From positions 1,426,001 to 1,490,000 of the forward strand of contig NZ_OY762267.1 of assembly GCF_963665245.1 (NCBI RefSeq): 64,000 nt of DNA, read 5' to 3'. The notes beneath the pieces are model-generated. The model saw nothing but the letters and a program-made list of their open reading frames with translations, had not been told where the DNA came from and made no database searches. Source of the DNA: an uncultured Paludibaculum sp. GTDB taxonomy: Bacteria; Acidobacteriota; Terriglobia; Bryobacterales; Bryobacteraceae. Below are positions 1-8,507 of the stretch, one piece after another (position 1 is the stretch's first letter; each line of letters opens with the position of its first letter). The translations under genes were made by a program, and so were the position numbers.

Positions 1-486
1 CTGGGCCTCGGGCAGCGGGTAGGTGCCTTCGAACTCGATCGGGTTCTGCGTGGCCAGGACGGTGAAACCCGGGGGCAAGCGATGGCAGACCCCGTCGATG
101 CTGGCCTGGCCCTCCTCCATCGCCTCAAGAAGCGCGGACTGGGTGCGGGGCGGAGTACGGTTGATCTCATCGACAAGCAGGAGATCAGTAAAGATGGGCC
201 CGCGGTGCAGGTCGAAACCGCTGGTGCCCAGGTTGAAGACGTTGGTGCCAGTGATGTCGGCCGGCATGAGGTCCGGCGTGCACTGAATGCGGCGGAACTC
301 GAGGCCGCACACACGAGCCAGAGCCTTCACGGCAAGGGTCTTGGCGAGGCCCGGCTCGCCTTCTATCAGGGCGTGCCCACCGCAGGCGAGAACGACGAGC
401 AACTGGTCGACCACCTCGGACTGGCCGATGAGGACCTTGGCCAATTCGCCGCGGACATGAGCGCAAAGACTGGAAAAGTGCTGCAA
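1..486 (-). CDS. MoxR family AAA+ ATPase (partial, C-terminus beyond window)
   Basis: The minus-strand translation gives a MoxR-type AAA+ core: Walker A GEPGLAKT, Walker [10 protein letters not shown], then the family stretches ATQNP and [12 protein letters not shown], where the window ends. MoxR ATPases act as chaperone-like remodelling factors and often assist DUF58/VWA proteins encoded beside them. No ATG or GTG lies between the nearest upstream in-frame stop and the conserved region, so I chose the TTG at 486. It sits 2 bases after the stop of the upstream DUF4350 gene and has a GGAG about 11 bases ahead. It is the fourth visible gene of a minus-strand operon. The family call is secure; the start codon is a judgement. 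Confidence 0.9.
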   Translation of the reverse strand, partial: MQHFSSLCAHVRGELAKVLIGQSEVVDQLLVVLACGGHALIEGEPGLAKTLAVKALARVCGLEFRRIQCTPDLMPADITGTNVFNLGTSGFDLHRGPIFTDLLLVDEINRTPPRTQSALLEAMEEGQASIDGVCHRLPPGFTVLATQNPIEFEGTYPLPEAQ

Positions 487-488
487 GG

Positions 489-1679
489 TTATCGGGTCTC
501 CAAAGTCAGTTTCGTACGAGCGCTGAGACGCTGGCTGTACTCTTCCAGCTGCTGGATGAGCGCCAGCGCTTCACGGGGCGCGAGCTGTTCAATGTGCCGC
601 GCCTCGGAGGCCTGCTGCAAGGTCGCGGTCAGATCGGCCTGATTCCAGCCCAAACGATGCGCGGCCGCCTCGGCCAGGCGGGCATCCTGGATAGTGCCGG
701 CCAAGGCCAGGCGCTGCGTGAGCTGCAGGCGCAGTTGGCGGTAAGCGGCGCCGACGCCGATGGAGGCAGCACCGGCGCGTTCATAGAGCGCGCCCAAGGT
801 ATCGACAAACTCGAGCGGCGAAAGCCGGGACTCGACAATGGGTGGAACCACCGGACCCCAACGGCGGCTGAACGCCAGCAGGGCGATGAGCGCCGCGAAG
901 ACGCACTGCCACACGAGCCAGCGGGCCGGACTGCGCGCCACGTAGGCCCACAGCGAGCCATGCTGGCCGTGGAAGTACTCGTCCCAATACACACGGGTCC
1001 CGCCGGAGCCGCCGGGACCGGCGATGGCATTGAGAAACACTCGCAGGTTGGAGTCCAGGTGGATGGCCTCATTGGTGAGCGGGCCGGCCGAGGCCCACCA
1101 GAGAATCTCACCCAGGCCGAAACGCCAAGCCACGATGGCGGGATCCTGCGGGGGTCCGTACAGGACAACCAGCGGCTTGCCCCGGCTATCGAGTTTGGCT
1201 CGAGGTTCCAACTTGACCGTGCGCGCACCGCTTGTGTAGCGTCCGGGCCAGGCGGCCAGGTAGGACCGCGGGACAAGCGACCAGTCTGAACCAGTCTTCG
1301 GCGCCGCAGGCAGGAAGCCCTCCGCGCCGCGCCCGCAGAACAGGACGCGCCCACCGGTCTCCACAAAGCGCGCCAGCGCCGCACGATCGGCCGCCGTGGG
1401 CGTTTCGGATGGCTCCGCCAGGATGAGAAGCGAGCCTTGGCCCGGAGACACAAGACGCTCCAGCGGCTCTTCCCGGCGCGAGACGGGATGGCCGAGATCC
1501 TGCAGCAAAAGGTAGGCGGCTTGAGCCCCTCCCGGCGCGGTCGAGTAAGTGGAGGGAACCACACTGCGGGTCTCGGAAGGCGAGGACTGTACAAAGGCAG
1601 TCGCCACCACCAGCGGCACCACCGCGGCACCGCAGAGGATGACCAGACGGCGGTCGGTGGCGCTTAGTCCACCGAGCAT
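489..1679 (-). CDS. DUF4350 domain-containing membrane protein
   Basis: About 396 residues. The ATG at 1679 was chosen because AAGGAG lies 5 bases upstream and because it begins the natural sequence [11 protein letters not shown]; the frame stays open further upstream but that part looks non-coding. A hydrophobic segment follows at about residues 10-30. Next comes a DUF4350-like region ([16 protein letters not shown], then GSLLILAEP and [10 protein letters not shown]), the fold seen in GATase-like extracytoplasmic domains. A second membrane segment sits near residue 255 ([17 protein letters not shown]), followed by a helical tail. It overlaps the upstream DUF4129 gene by 16 bases and precedes MoxR by 2 bases, so translation is probably coupled. 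Its biochemical role is unknown; MoxR clusters of this type are linked to the cell envelope or polysaccharide export. Confidence 0.85.
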   Translation of the reverse strand: MLGGLSATDRRLVILCGAAVVPLVVATAFVQSSPSETRSVVPSTYSTAPGGAQAAYLLLQDLGHPVSRREEPLERLVSPGQGSLLILAEPSETPTAADRAALARFVETGGRVLFCGRGAEGFLPAAPKTGSDWSLVPRSYLAAWPGRYTSGARTVKLEPRAKLDSRGKPLVVLYGPPQDPAIVAWRFGLGEILWWASAGPLTNEAIHLDSNLRVFLNAIAGPGGSGGTRVYWDEYFHGQHGSLWAYVARSPARWLVWQCVFAALIALLAFSRRWGPVVPPIVESRLSPLEFVDTLGALYERAGAASIGVGAAYRQLRLQLTQRLALAGTIQDARLAEAAAHRLGWNQADLTATLQQASEARHIEQLAPREALALIQQLEEYSQRLSARTKLTLETR

Positions 1680-2563
1680 CCCAACTCCTTCAGAGCGACG
1701 AGACAGCTGGCGAGATCCTGATCGTCTGGCGTTGCACGGGCATACCAGCAGTGCTCCAGTCGCGTGCACAGAACGCCCAGAGCGGCCCTCAACTCGTGTT
1801 TGCCGGAGAGCAGACGAAGGTACTCCCGCGGAGTATGAGCGAAGTGAGGAGGCAGCGTACCGGCCGCCTGCAAGTGAGTGACGCCCGCCCAATAGCAGCA
1901 TTGAATGGAGCGGGCGATGTCCCCCTGCCTGCGAGCGGAGTGGGCGGCGGCGACCCAGGCTCCGGAGTTCAACGAAAGTTCCGGTAGGCGTCCCGGTGAC
2001 AGGGGACCGGTGCGCTGCTCATGACGCCACGATCGCATGAGCAAGTAGACCAGAAAACCACTGGAGCCAATAAGCAGGACCCACAGGAAGACCTGGATGC
2101 TGCTGGGGTGACTACCGGTGAAGGCGAAAAGCCTGTCGAGGATCGCCTGGATGGAGCGCCCCAGCGCGCGCCACCAGAGGTCCCAGTTGGAGGGCGGGGC
2201 GGGCGGCCGGAACTCGGGCCTGGCGAGGATGCGGCTCAGCTTCTCTGCGGCGGAGGGGTCCCACTGGACCGGATTACTGTCGTCCAGCGATGCAGCCAGG
2301 AGTTCAAGCCATGCGCGCACCGCCCGATGGTCCTTCGAACCTGATTGGAGATGGGCCTTGAGCGGCGCGGTGGAGATTGAGTATAAGGCGTCCGGCGAAC
2401 CGACGGACCAGGCTTCCGGCAGCAGGTTTGGATCGAAGGGCTTGCCCTCTTCAACGACCGCGCTCCACCGGCGCAGGTCGGCGGCAAGGTCGGCGGGGCG
2501 TTGTTGCGCCGGCGATGCCGCCGCGGCCAGCAACAAGAGCCATAGTTGAGACCACGCCCGCAT
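1664..2563 (-). CDS. DUF4129 domain-containing protein
   Basis: 299 residues. A signal peptide is visible (WSQLWLLLLAAAASPAQQ). A periplasmic region of about 130 residues follows, then one membrane helix near 155-178 (VFLWVLLIGSSGFLVYLL) and a cytoplasmic tail with the DUF4129 pattern (HSARRQGDIARSIQCCYWAGVTHL ... PREYLRLL). DUF4129 is the C-terminal part of TgpA-type transglutaminases and also occurs alone in MoxR/DUF58 operons, as here. The gene starts 5 bases after the stop of the six-helix membrane protein and overlaps the DUF4350 gene. No transglutaminase domain is present, so a structural or assembly role is more likely than catalysis. That is inference from context. Confidence 0.85.
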   Translation of the reverse strand: MRAWSQLWLLLLAAAASPAQQRPADLAADLRRWSAVVEEGKPFDPNLLPEAWSVGSPDALYSISTAPLKAHLQSGSKDHRAVRAWLELLAASLDDSNPVQWDPSAAEKLSRILARPEFRPPAPPSNWDLWWRALGRSIQAILDRLFAFTGSHPSSIQVFLWVLLIGSSGFLVYLLMRSWRHEQRTGPLSPGRLPELSLNSGAWVAAAHSARRQGDIARSIQCCYWAGVTHLQAAGTLPPHFAHTPREYLRLLSGKHELRAALGVLCTRLEHCWYARATPDDQDLASCLVALKELGCSVD

Positions 2564-2568
2564 GGTGG

Positions 2569-3420
2569 TTACGGCAGGAGGGACAAGCCGCGATCGGACG
2601 GTGTCGAACGCTCGCTGTCGGGATTAAGCATCAACTGCAAGTCGAGCGCCTCCTTGCGGACGCGGAGGTCGAAGTAGAAGACCGAGACGGAAATGGCAAA
2701 GATGGGCGTACTAAGGGCTCCAATCAGGAAGGCGCCCAATTGAAAGAGGATAGTGGAAAGCCGCATGGTGGCTGGGTCTTCGCTGATCAGCCCGGGGCCC
2801 GCGGCAATCAACACCGCGAGCCCGATCCAGAGGCTATAGGTGACGACCGCATAGAGCAGCAGGATGACAAAGGCACGGCCGGCGAACTCGGTGGTGAGGA
2901 GTTTGCTGCGACTGAATGAATCGCCCGGTCCGCGCCGTTCGATGAGACCGGCGGGCAGGCAGACCAGCAGTCGGCAGGCAAGATAGATGCCGGGAATAAT
3001 GAGGCAGACGAATCCGAGTCCAACGGCCATGCCGTTCAACCAGAGGATGCCCATGACGCTCCAAAACTCGGAGAATACGTGACGGATGGACTGAGACAGG
3101 GAGGCGACACGGCCAAGATAGAGGTCCGCCACGGCGAAGGTGATGCCCGCCAGGGCAATCGTGTAGGCGGTGGACGCCATGACGTAGGAGAGGAGTCCAG
3201 AGAGCGCCCACATCGCGAAGCCACCGGGGGAGCGGAGCATGGCCGCACCGTCTGCCAAGGGGTTGGGCAGAAACATGATTCGCGCCAACTCGAAGAGTAA
3301 AACAAGGGCGTTGGGAATCGCCGCAATCCCGGCAAAGAGCAGGAACTGCCGGCGGTAGAGAGAGAAGGTGCGGTCGAGTATCTCCCCGAGAGAGAGCGGT
3401 CGTAGTTCCAATCCGTTCAC
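2569..3420 (-). CDS. multi-pass membrane protein, first gene of the MoxR operon
   Basis: 283 residues from a GTG at 3420 (protein begins VNGLELRPLSLGEILDRTF), with GGGG about 8 bases upstream. The frame remains open to about 4119, but that extension runs antisense through the GH39 gene and has no coding character. The N-terminal pattern RPLSLGEILDRTFSLYRRQF is typical of acidobacterial and actinobacterial membrane proteins found next to DUF4129 genes. About six hydrophobic helices follow, the clearest around LLLFELARIMF, ILWLNGMAVGLGFVCLIIPG and AFVILLLYAVVTYSLWIGLA. No catalytic motif was seen. It leads the operon whose next gene starts 5 bases on, and its promoter must share the 156-base gap with the divergent GH39 gene. 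Confidence 0.75.
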   Translation of the reverse strand: MNGLELRPLSLGEILDRTFSLYRRQFLLFAGIAAIPNALVLLFELARIMFLPNPLADGAAMLRSPGGFAMWALSGLLSYVMASTAYTIALAGITFAVADLYLGRVASLSQSIRHVFSEFWSVMGILWLNGMAVGLGFVCLIIPGIYLACRLLVCLPAGLIERRGPGDSFSRSKLLTTEFAGRAFVILLLYAVVTYSLWIGLAVLIAAGPGLISEDPATMRLSTILFQLGAFLIGALSTPIFAISVSVFYFDLRVRKEALDLQLMLNPDSERSTPSDRGLSLLP

Positions 3421-3576
3421 AATATGCCCCAAATGCGCCGTAAAGTACCGGTTAAGCCCGCAATCATAGCAGACCGGCGATCCAGGCAGACAAGAGAGGC
3501 TGCCCGCCCTTGTGAACCCGTAGCTGATATGATCCGGACGATCGGACCGGCTGGCTAGCGGCCGGACTTCTCCAGC

Positions 3577-5253
3577 ATGACACTTCGACTCACCCTTCTT
3601 GTGGCGCTTGGCGGCGCCGTGCTGCCGGTGGCCTCCGGACAGAGCGTTGCGATTCAGGTTGACACCGGAAAGCCGCTTGGGCCGCTGAAGCCCGTGTGGA
3701 GTTTTCTCGGCTACGACGAACCGAACTACACCTATATGAAAGACGGGCGGAAGCTGCTGGCGGAGTTCGCCGACGCCAGTTCCGTCCCCGTATACGTGCG
3801 CACACACAGCCTGCTGGTGACCGGCGACGGAATAGCCGCGCTGAAGTGGGGCTCGACCAATGCGTATACAGAAGACGCGAACGGCAAGCCCGTGTACGAC
3901 TGGACGATTGTCGACCGCATCTTCGACACCTACCTGCAGCGGGGGATGAAGCCCCTGGTGCAGATTGGCTTCATGCCGCAGGCGCTCTCGACCAAACCGG
4001 AGCCGTACCGCCATCATTGGAAGCCAGGCGACAACTACAACGACATCTACCTGGGTTGGGCCTATCCGCCGAAGGACTACGCGAAGTGGGCGGAGTTGGT
4101 CTATCAGTGGGTACGCCATTGTGTGCAGAAATACGGCAAGGCCGAGGTAGACAGCTGGCTATGGGAAGTTTGGAACGAACCCAATATCCCGTATTGGAAG
4201 GGCACTCCGGAGGAGTATCACAAGCTCTACGACTACTCGGCGGACGCGGTGAAACGGGCGCTGCCCAGCGCGCGCATCGGGGGGGCTGATTCCACCGGAC
4301 CGGGTAATGCGAAGGCGGCTGAGTGGATGCGGAACTTTCTGGCGCACGTGGTGCGCGGCAAGAACTATGTGACCGGGAAGGTGGGCTCGCCCATTGATTT
4401 CGTCAGTTTCCACGCCAAAGGCAGCCCGAAATTTGTCGAGGGCGGCGTGGTGATGGGCATCGAGAATCAGTTGCGCGATCTGGACAAGGGATTCGAGATC
4501 GTCGCATCGTTTCCTGAGTTGAAAGGCAAACCAATTGTGATCGGCGAGTCGGATCCTGAAGGCTGCGCGGCCTGCTCGTCGCGGGTGTATGCAAACAACA
4601 GCTATCGCAACGGTGTGATGTACTCCAGCTACACGGCAACCGTCATGCCTCGGCATCTGGAACTGGCAGCAAAGCACGGAGTGAACCTGTTGGGCGCGGT
4701 GACTTGGGCGTTCGAATTTGAGGACCAGCCTTACTTCGACGGGTTCCGCGATCTGGCAACGAATGGGATCGACAAACCGGTGTTGAACGTCTTCCGGATG
4801 CTGGGCATGATGACAGGTCAGCGGGTGGCGGTGAGCAACCCAGCGGCGGAATCGTTGGAAGCGATGCTGGCCGGAGGGGTGAAGGGAAACGCGGATGTGC
4901 ATGCCTTTGCCAGCCGGGGCACGAACTCGGTTACGGTGATGGTTTCGAACTATCACGATTCCGAGAAGCCGGGACCGCCGGCGCAGGTGGATGTGAGGAT
5001 CGCGGGTTTGCCCGGCGGGCGCATCCAGATGCAACACTACCGGGTGGACGGGGAGTTCAGCAACGCGTTTGAGGCCTGGAAGAAGATGGGCTCGCCGCAG
5101 CAGCCGACGCCGCAGCAGTACACGCAGTTGGAGAGGGCCGGGCAACTGCAGTTGCTGGAATCGCCGAAGTGGGTTCAGGTGCAGGCGGGGCAAACGCGGT
5201 TGGAGTTCGCGCTGCCGCTGCACGGCGTGTCGTTGATCCGGCTGACGTGGTAG
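3577..5253 (+). CDS. secreted GH39-like glycoside hydrolase (beta-xylosidase type)
   Basis: 558 residues with a signal peptide at about 1-21 (LTLLVALGGAVLPVASGQ). The body is a clan-A TIM barrel. The acid/base Glu is visible in WEVWNEPN (E201), and a second conserved Glu in PIVIGESDPEGC (E324) fits the nucleophile. The segment VSFHAKGSP between them also matches GH39. A beta-sandwich tail follows. GH39 members include beta-xylosidases and alpha-L-iduronidases, and substrate cannot be read from sequence. The gene is alone in its orientation, and the next gene on the right is convergent. The ATG at 3577 is the only start that preserves the signal peptide. Confidence 0.85.
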   Translation: MTLRLTLLVALGGAVLPVASGQSVAIQVDTGKPLGPLKPVWSFLGYDEPNYTYMKDGRKLLAEFADASSVPVYVRTHSLLVTGDGIAALKWGSTNAYTEDANGKPVYDWTIVDRIFDTYLQRGMKPLVQIGFMPQALSTKPEPYRHHWKPGDNYNDIYLGWAYPPKDYAKWAELVYQWVRHCVQKYGKAEVDSWLWEVWNEPNIPYWKGTPEEYHKLYDYSADAVKRALPSARIGGADSTGPGNAKAAEWMRNFLAHVVRGKNYVTGKVGSPIDFVSFHAKGSPKFVEGGVVMGIENQLRDLDKGFEIVASFPELKGKPIVIGESDPEGCAACSSRVYANNSYRNGVMYSSYTATVMPRHLELAAKHGVNLLGAVTWAFEFEDQPYFDGFRDLATNGIDKPVLNVFRMLGMMTGQRVAVSNPAAESLEAMLAGGVKGNADVHAFASRGTNSVTVMVSNYHDSEKPGPPAQVDVRIAGLPGGRIQMQHYRVDGEFSNAFEAWKKMGSPQQPTPQQYTQLERAGQLQLLESPKWVQVQAGQTRLEFALPLHGVSLIRLTW

Positions 5254-5413
5254 CCTTGGCCGCTTACAGCAGCGGCGACATCACCTGGCGAGTGACGTTC
5301 TCCAGAGCGCGGAGCGATTGCGGACGGGAATAGCTGGTGCGGCTCACGAGGCGGTGTTGTGGGAGGAGCATATTGCGATGGCCGGATGACCACTCCACGG
5401 TCGCGCCGAAAGG

Positions 5414-6619
5414 CTAACGGCGGCCTGGTTTGGGCGCTGGAACCGGCCGGCCCTGACCTCCGAACTCGACGGGCGCCTGCTCCAGGGCGTCGTTCAGCGC
5501 AGCCGTGATCTTGGGATCGCCGGGGGCTCGCCTAAGGGCTTCGCGTAGTTGAGCAAGCCCGTCGGCCCAACGGCCCAGGCGCAGGGCGGCGACGGCATAG
5601 TTCACTCGAATCCCGATGTGGGTGGGGTCAAGGGCGAGAGCGGCACGATACTTCTCGAGAGCCTCGGAGAGCTTGCCGTCCTTTTCCAACTCGGCGCCCT
5701 CGTTGTTGAGTCGCAGCGCATTGAAGGCGTTTTGGCTCTCCACGTCAATGGCGTGCAACACTTCAGTGAGCCGCTGCTTGACGACGTTGGCTTGATCAAT
5801 CTGGCCGTCCTGGCGCAGGGCGAGTTGCAGGCCGTTCAGCGTCGCCTGATCGTTCGGCTTGAGGCGGTCGGCCGCCTGGAGATGCTGGACGGCCTCGTGG
5901 GGCCGGCCCTGGCGCAGCAGCTCCCCGCCGAGGCGCAGTTGGGCGACGGCGTTCTCCGGGTCGATCCGGACCGATTCCTCGAACGCCGCCAAGGCGCCCG
6001 GCTCATCCAGCATCGCCTTGCGGGCCTCACCGAGGTCGGACCACGCTTCGGCAAACCGCGGCTGGATGGCCACGGCGTCCTGCAACAGGGCGGCGGCCTT
6101 TTGAGTCTCGACGTGCTCGGCGTGGATCTTCGCGCGCAGGTAGCGCGGATAGGCGGAGTCTGGCGTGCGGCCGAGGAGAAGGATGGCCTTGTCGAGGTGG
6201 ACGGCGGCTGCTTTGAAGTCGCTGGCCTCCAGCAGAGCCAGACCGAGGTCCACCCGAGCCGGGGCGAGGTTTGGGTTGAGGTTCACGGCTTGCTGGAATT
6301 CCGCTCGGGCCGGTTCCAGCTCTCCAAAGTTCTTAAGGGCCTCGCCGAGCGCGTAGTGGGCATCCGCCGACCGGGGCGCCAGTTTCACGCCTGCACGGAG
6401 ATGACTGAGGGCCTCGGCTGGCTTGCCATCCTCGGCAAGCAGGCTGCCGATCATCAGGTGGGCATCAGCGTTGGCGGGGTTTGCCTTCAGGATCGTTTCC
6501 AGCACCTGCATCGCGCCGGCGCGGTCGCCCTTGGCGATCAGGTCCCAGGCCCGTTCGAGCACCTGGCGTTGCGCGAACACCAGGCTGGATAGGGTCAGGA
6601 GCAGAGCCAGAATTCTCAC
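5414..6619 (-). CDS. secreted tetratricopeptide-repeat protein
   Basis: 401 residues with a short signal peptide (ILALLLTLSSLVFAQ). About nine 34-residue TPR units follow, for example NADAHLMIGSLLAEDGKPAEAL, SADAHYALGEALKNFGELEPA and NAVAQLRLGGELLRQGRPHEA, with a break near residues 270-300 before two final repeats. The tail is Pro-rich. It begins 3 bases after the CRTAC1 stop, so the two are co-transcribed; this pairing of an ASPIC/UnbV protein with a TPR protein recurs in Acidobacteria. It is probably a periplasmic scaffold, with partner unknown. The frame stays open for 49 codons beyond the TAG stop, which I regard as chance. Confidence 0.85.
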   Translation of the reverse strand: MRILALLLTLSSLVFAQRQVLERAWDLIAKGDRAGAMQVLETILKANPANADAHLMIGSLLAEDGKPAEALSHLRAGVKLAPRSADAHYALGEALKNFGELEPARAEFQQAVNLNPNLAPARVDLGLALLEASDFKAAAVHLDKAILLLGRTPDSAYPRYLRAKIHAEHVETQKAAALLQDAVAIQPRFAEAWSDLGEARKAMLDEPGALAAFEESVRIDPENAVAQLRLGGELLRQGRPHEAVQHLQAADRLKPNDQATLNGLQLALRQDGQIDQANVVKQRLTEVLHAIDVESQNAFNALRLNNEGAELEKDGKLSEALEKYRAALALDPTHIGIRVNYAVAALRLGRWADGLAQLREALRRAPGDPKITAALNDALEQAPVEFGGQGRPVPAPKPGRR

Positions 6620-6622
6620 AAG

Positions 6623-8383
6623 CTAGGCCTTCTTCAGCTTCTCTGATTTCGTGATGCCGGTACCTTCGGTGACAAAGATCAGTTGGTCGCAGGGCACGGC
6701 GGTCAGCTTTTCAACCAAGCCGAGCGGCCAGCGGATCTCCAGATCCACGGTCGTGGCCTCACCCAGTCCGAAGTGCAAGCGTGTGTCGTTGACCGAGAGG
6801 TAAGACGACTGGCTGAGAACCTCCTGCACCTGAACCTTCCCTCCGTACCGAGCCGTAACGCGCGCGCCAATCGCGCTGCGATTCGACTTCACTCCCTTCA
6901 ACTTCAGTTTGATCCAATGATGACCGCCGGTGACGTCGTTGCGCAGCAGGGAGGGCGGCTCGTTCTGATTGACGATCAGGATGTCCATATCGCCGTCGTT
7001 GTCGAAGTCGCCGAAGGCACAGCCGCGGCTGGCATGAGCGGCGGCGACGCCGGGTCCGGTTTCCGCGAAGAGCTCTTCGAACTGGCCCTGGCCGAGGTTG
7101 CGAAAGAGGACGCGCGGGGTTTTTAGCGGCACGTTCGGGTACTTCTTCTCGACCTCCGGGTAAATGCTGCCGGTGACCCAGAAGATGTCTGGTAGACCGT
7201 CATTGTCGAGGTCGACCAGACCAGTGCCCCAACTTACATATTGAGTCTCGACGCCGAGGCCGGCTTTGAGTGTGACGTCGCGGAAGTTTCCCTTGCCGTC
7301 GTTCTGGTAGAGCGCGGGGGTGTCCTCGCGGAAGTGCATCTTGAGGATGTCGAGGTGGCCATCGAGGTTGAAGTCGCCGATGCCCAGGCCCATGCCGGCC
7401 TGTTCCATGCCATCGTCGCTGAGGGCGGCGCCGCAGTCGAGGCCCTGCTCAGTGAAGGTGCCGTCGTGATTGTTGCGAAAGAGCAGGCTGGGGGTGGAGT
7501 CGCAGGCGACATAGATGTCGGGCCAGCCGTCATTGTCGAAGTCGGCCGCGACGACGGTCAGGCCGAAGCCGCCGCGGACGCCAGCGATGCCCGACTCCCG
7601 GGTGACATCGGTGAACGTGCCGTCCCCGTTGTTGCGGTAGAGCAGGTGGTGGCCATAAGGCAGGCCGCGCGGACCACAGTTGACGGCAACGCCCATATAG
7701 TTGCAGGCCCCAGTGTCGGTGGGACGCGGGACTGTCTTCATGTCGAAGTCGACGTAGTTCGCGACGAAGAGGTCGAGGTGGCCGTCGCGGTTATAGTCGA
7801 CGAAGGCGCAGCCGGAGCCGAAACGAGCGTCGGGGCTGAGCAGTCCCGCAGCCTTTGTCACGTCTGTGAAGGTGCCGTCGCCGTTGTTGCGATAGAGAAC
7901 GTTCTGTCCGTAGTAGGTGAGGAAGAGATCCTCAAAGCCGTCGTTGTTGTAGTCGCCGACCGTGACGCCCTGAGCGTAGCCGGTGCGCAGCAGGCCCGCC
8001 TTCTCGGTTACGTCTGTGAACGTGCCGTCCCGATTGTTCCTATAGAGGCGGTTGGAGGCGGTGGGCGGCGGATCCGTCGTGCGGGATCCACAGAGGACGA
8101 GGATATCGAGCCAGCCATCGTTGTCGTAGTCGAGGAAGGCGCAGCCGCCGGTCATCACTTCGACGATGTAGTCTGCACGGTCTTTGTGACCGGCTACAGT
8201 GATCTGGGTGAGCCCGGCCTGCTGGGCCACGTCGGTGAAGCGGGCATGAAACGGGAGTCCGGAGGGTTTGCGGCGGGGCGACGCCTTGACGCCGCGAGAG
8301 GCCATGCCCTGAATCTGGGCGCGTACGTTGGAGGCGGAGAGAGAAAGCAGGCTCAAGGCGGCCCGGCGGGTGAGAGATGCCAT
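6623..8383 (-). CDS. CRTAC1-family FG-GAP/ASPIC-UnbV repeat protein
   Basis: 586 residues. The N-terminus (TRRAALSLLSLSASNVRAQ) has a twin-Arg-like signal. Seven or so FG-GAP/VCBS blades follow, each with a Ca-binding loop such as DYDNDGWLD, DYNNDGFED, DYNRDGHLD, DFDNDGWPD, DFNLDGHLD, DLDNDGLPD and DFDNDGDMD, alternating with LYRNN-DGTFTDVT units. The C-terminal ASPIC/UnbV domain is at about 505-575 (IGARVTARYGGKVQVQEV ... LHFGLGEA). These secreted beta-propellers bind ligands or surfaces, and the specific ligand is unknown. The repeated loop sequence makes visible DNA-level repeats at about 7455, 7610, 7868 and 8020. It is followed after 3 bases by the TPR gene, and lies downstream of the TonB receptor but behind that gene's terminator. 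Confidence 0.9.
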   Translation of the reverse strand: MASLTRRAALSLLSLSASNVRAQIQGMASRGVKASPRRKPSGLPFHARFTDVAQQAGLTQITVAGHKDRADYIVEVMTGGCAFLDYDNDGWLDILVLCGSRTTDPPPTASNRLYRNNRDGTFTDVTEKAGLLRTGYAQGVTVGDYNNDGFEDLFLTYYGQNVLYRNNGDGTFTDVTKAAGLLSPDARFGSGCAFVDYNRDGHLDLFVANYVDFDMKTVPRPTDTGACNYMGVAVNCGPRGLPYGHHLLYRNNGDGTFTDVTRESGIAGVRGGFGLTVVAADFDNDGWPDIYVACDSTPSLLFRNNHDGTFTEQGLDCGAALSDDGMEQAGMGLGIGDFNLDGHLDILKMHFREDTPALYQNDGKGNFRDVTLKAGLGVETQYVSWGTGLVDLDNDGLPDIFWVTGSIYPEVEKKYPNVPLKTPRVLFRNLGQGQFEELFAETGPGVAAAHASRGCAFGDFDNDGDMDILIVNQNEPPSLLRNDVTGGHHWIKLKLKGVKSNRSAIGARVTARYGGKVQVQEVLSQSSYLSVNDTRLHFGLGEATTVDLEIRWPLGLVEKLTAVPCDQLIFVTEGTGITKSEKLKKA

Positions 8384-8425
8384 GACGGGTGCTGACTGAT
8401 CAACAGTATATCGGGATGCAGGCAG

Positions 8426-8477
8426 GAAAAACCCGCGCGGGGTGCCGGGGTGTGCACCTCGGCGCTCCGCGCGGGTT
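8426..8477 (-). terminator. rho-independent terminator of the TonB-receptor gene
   Basis: Read on the minus strand there is a perfect 11-base stem, AACCCGCGCGG paired with CCGCGCGGGTT (outer arms at 8430-8440 and 8467-8477), with an internal GC-rich loop. It is followed directly by a run of T (8426-8430). It lies 31 bases after the stop of the receptor at 8508, and about 43 bases before the CRTAC1 start, so the CRTAC1-TPR pair needs read-through or its own promoter. Confidence 0.85.
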
Positions 8478-8507
8478 ACGGGGGGCCAATGGACTTGGCT
8501 TCTGAGG

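Noticed and set aside
3421..4119. Upstream extension of the membrane protein at 2569-3420
   Set aside because: Would run antisense through the GH39 gene; the coding pattern begins at the GTG at 3420.
5267..5413. 49 codons open in frame after the TAG of the TPR gene at 5414
   Set aside because: Arg/Ser-rich with no repeat continuation; in such GC-rich DNA an open stretch of this length is common. No readthrough signal seen.
7241..8395. 384-codon plus-strand frame opposite the CRTAC1 gene
   Set aside because: A by-product of the repeated GAC/GAT codons of the FG-GAP loops; low-complexity Val/Ala/Glu protein.
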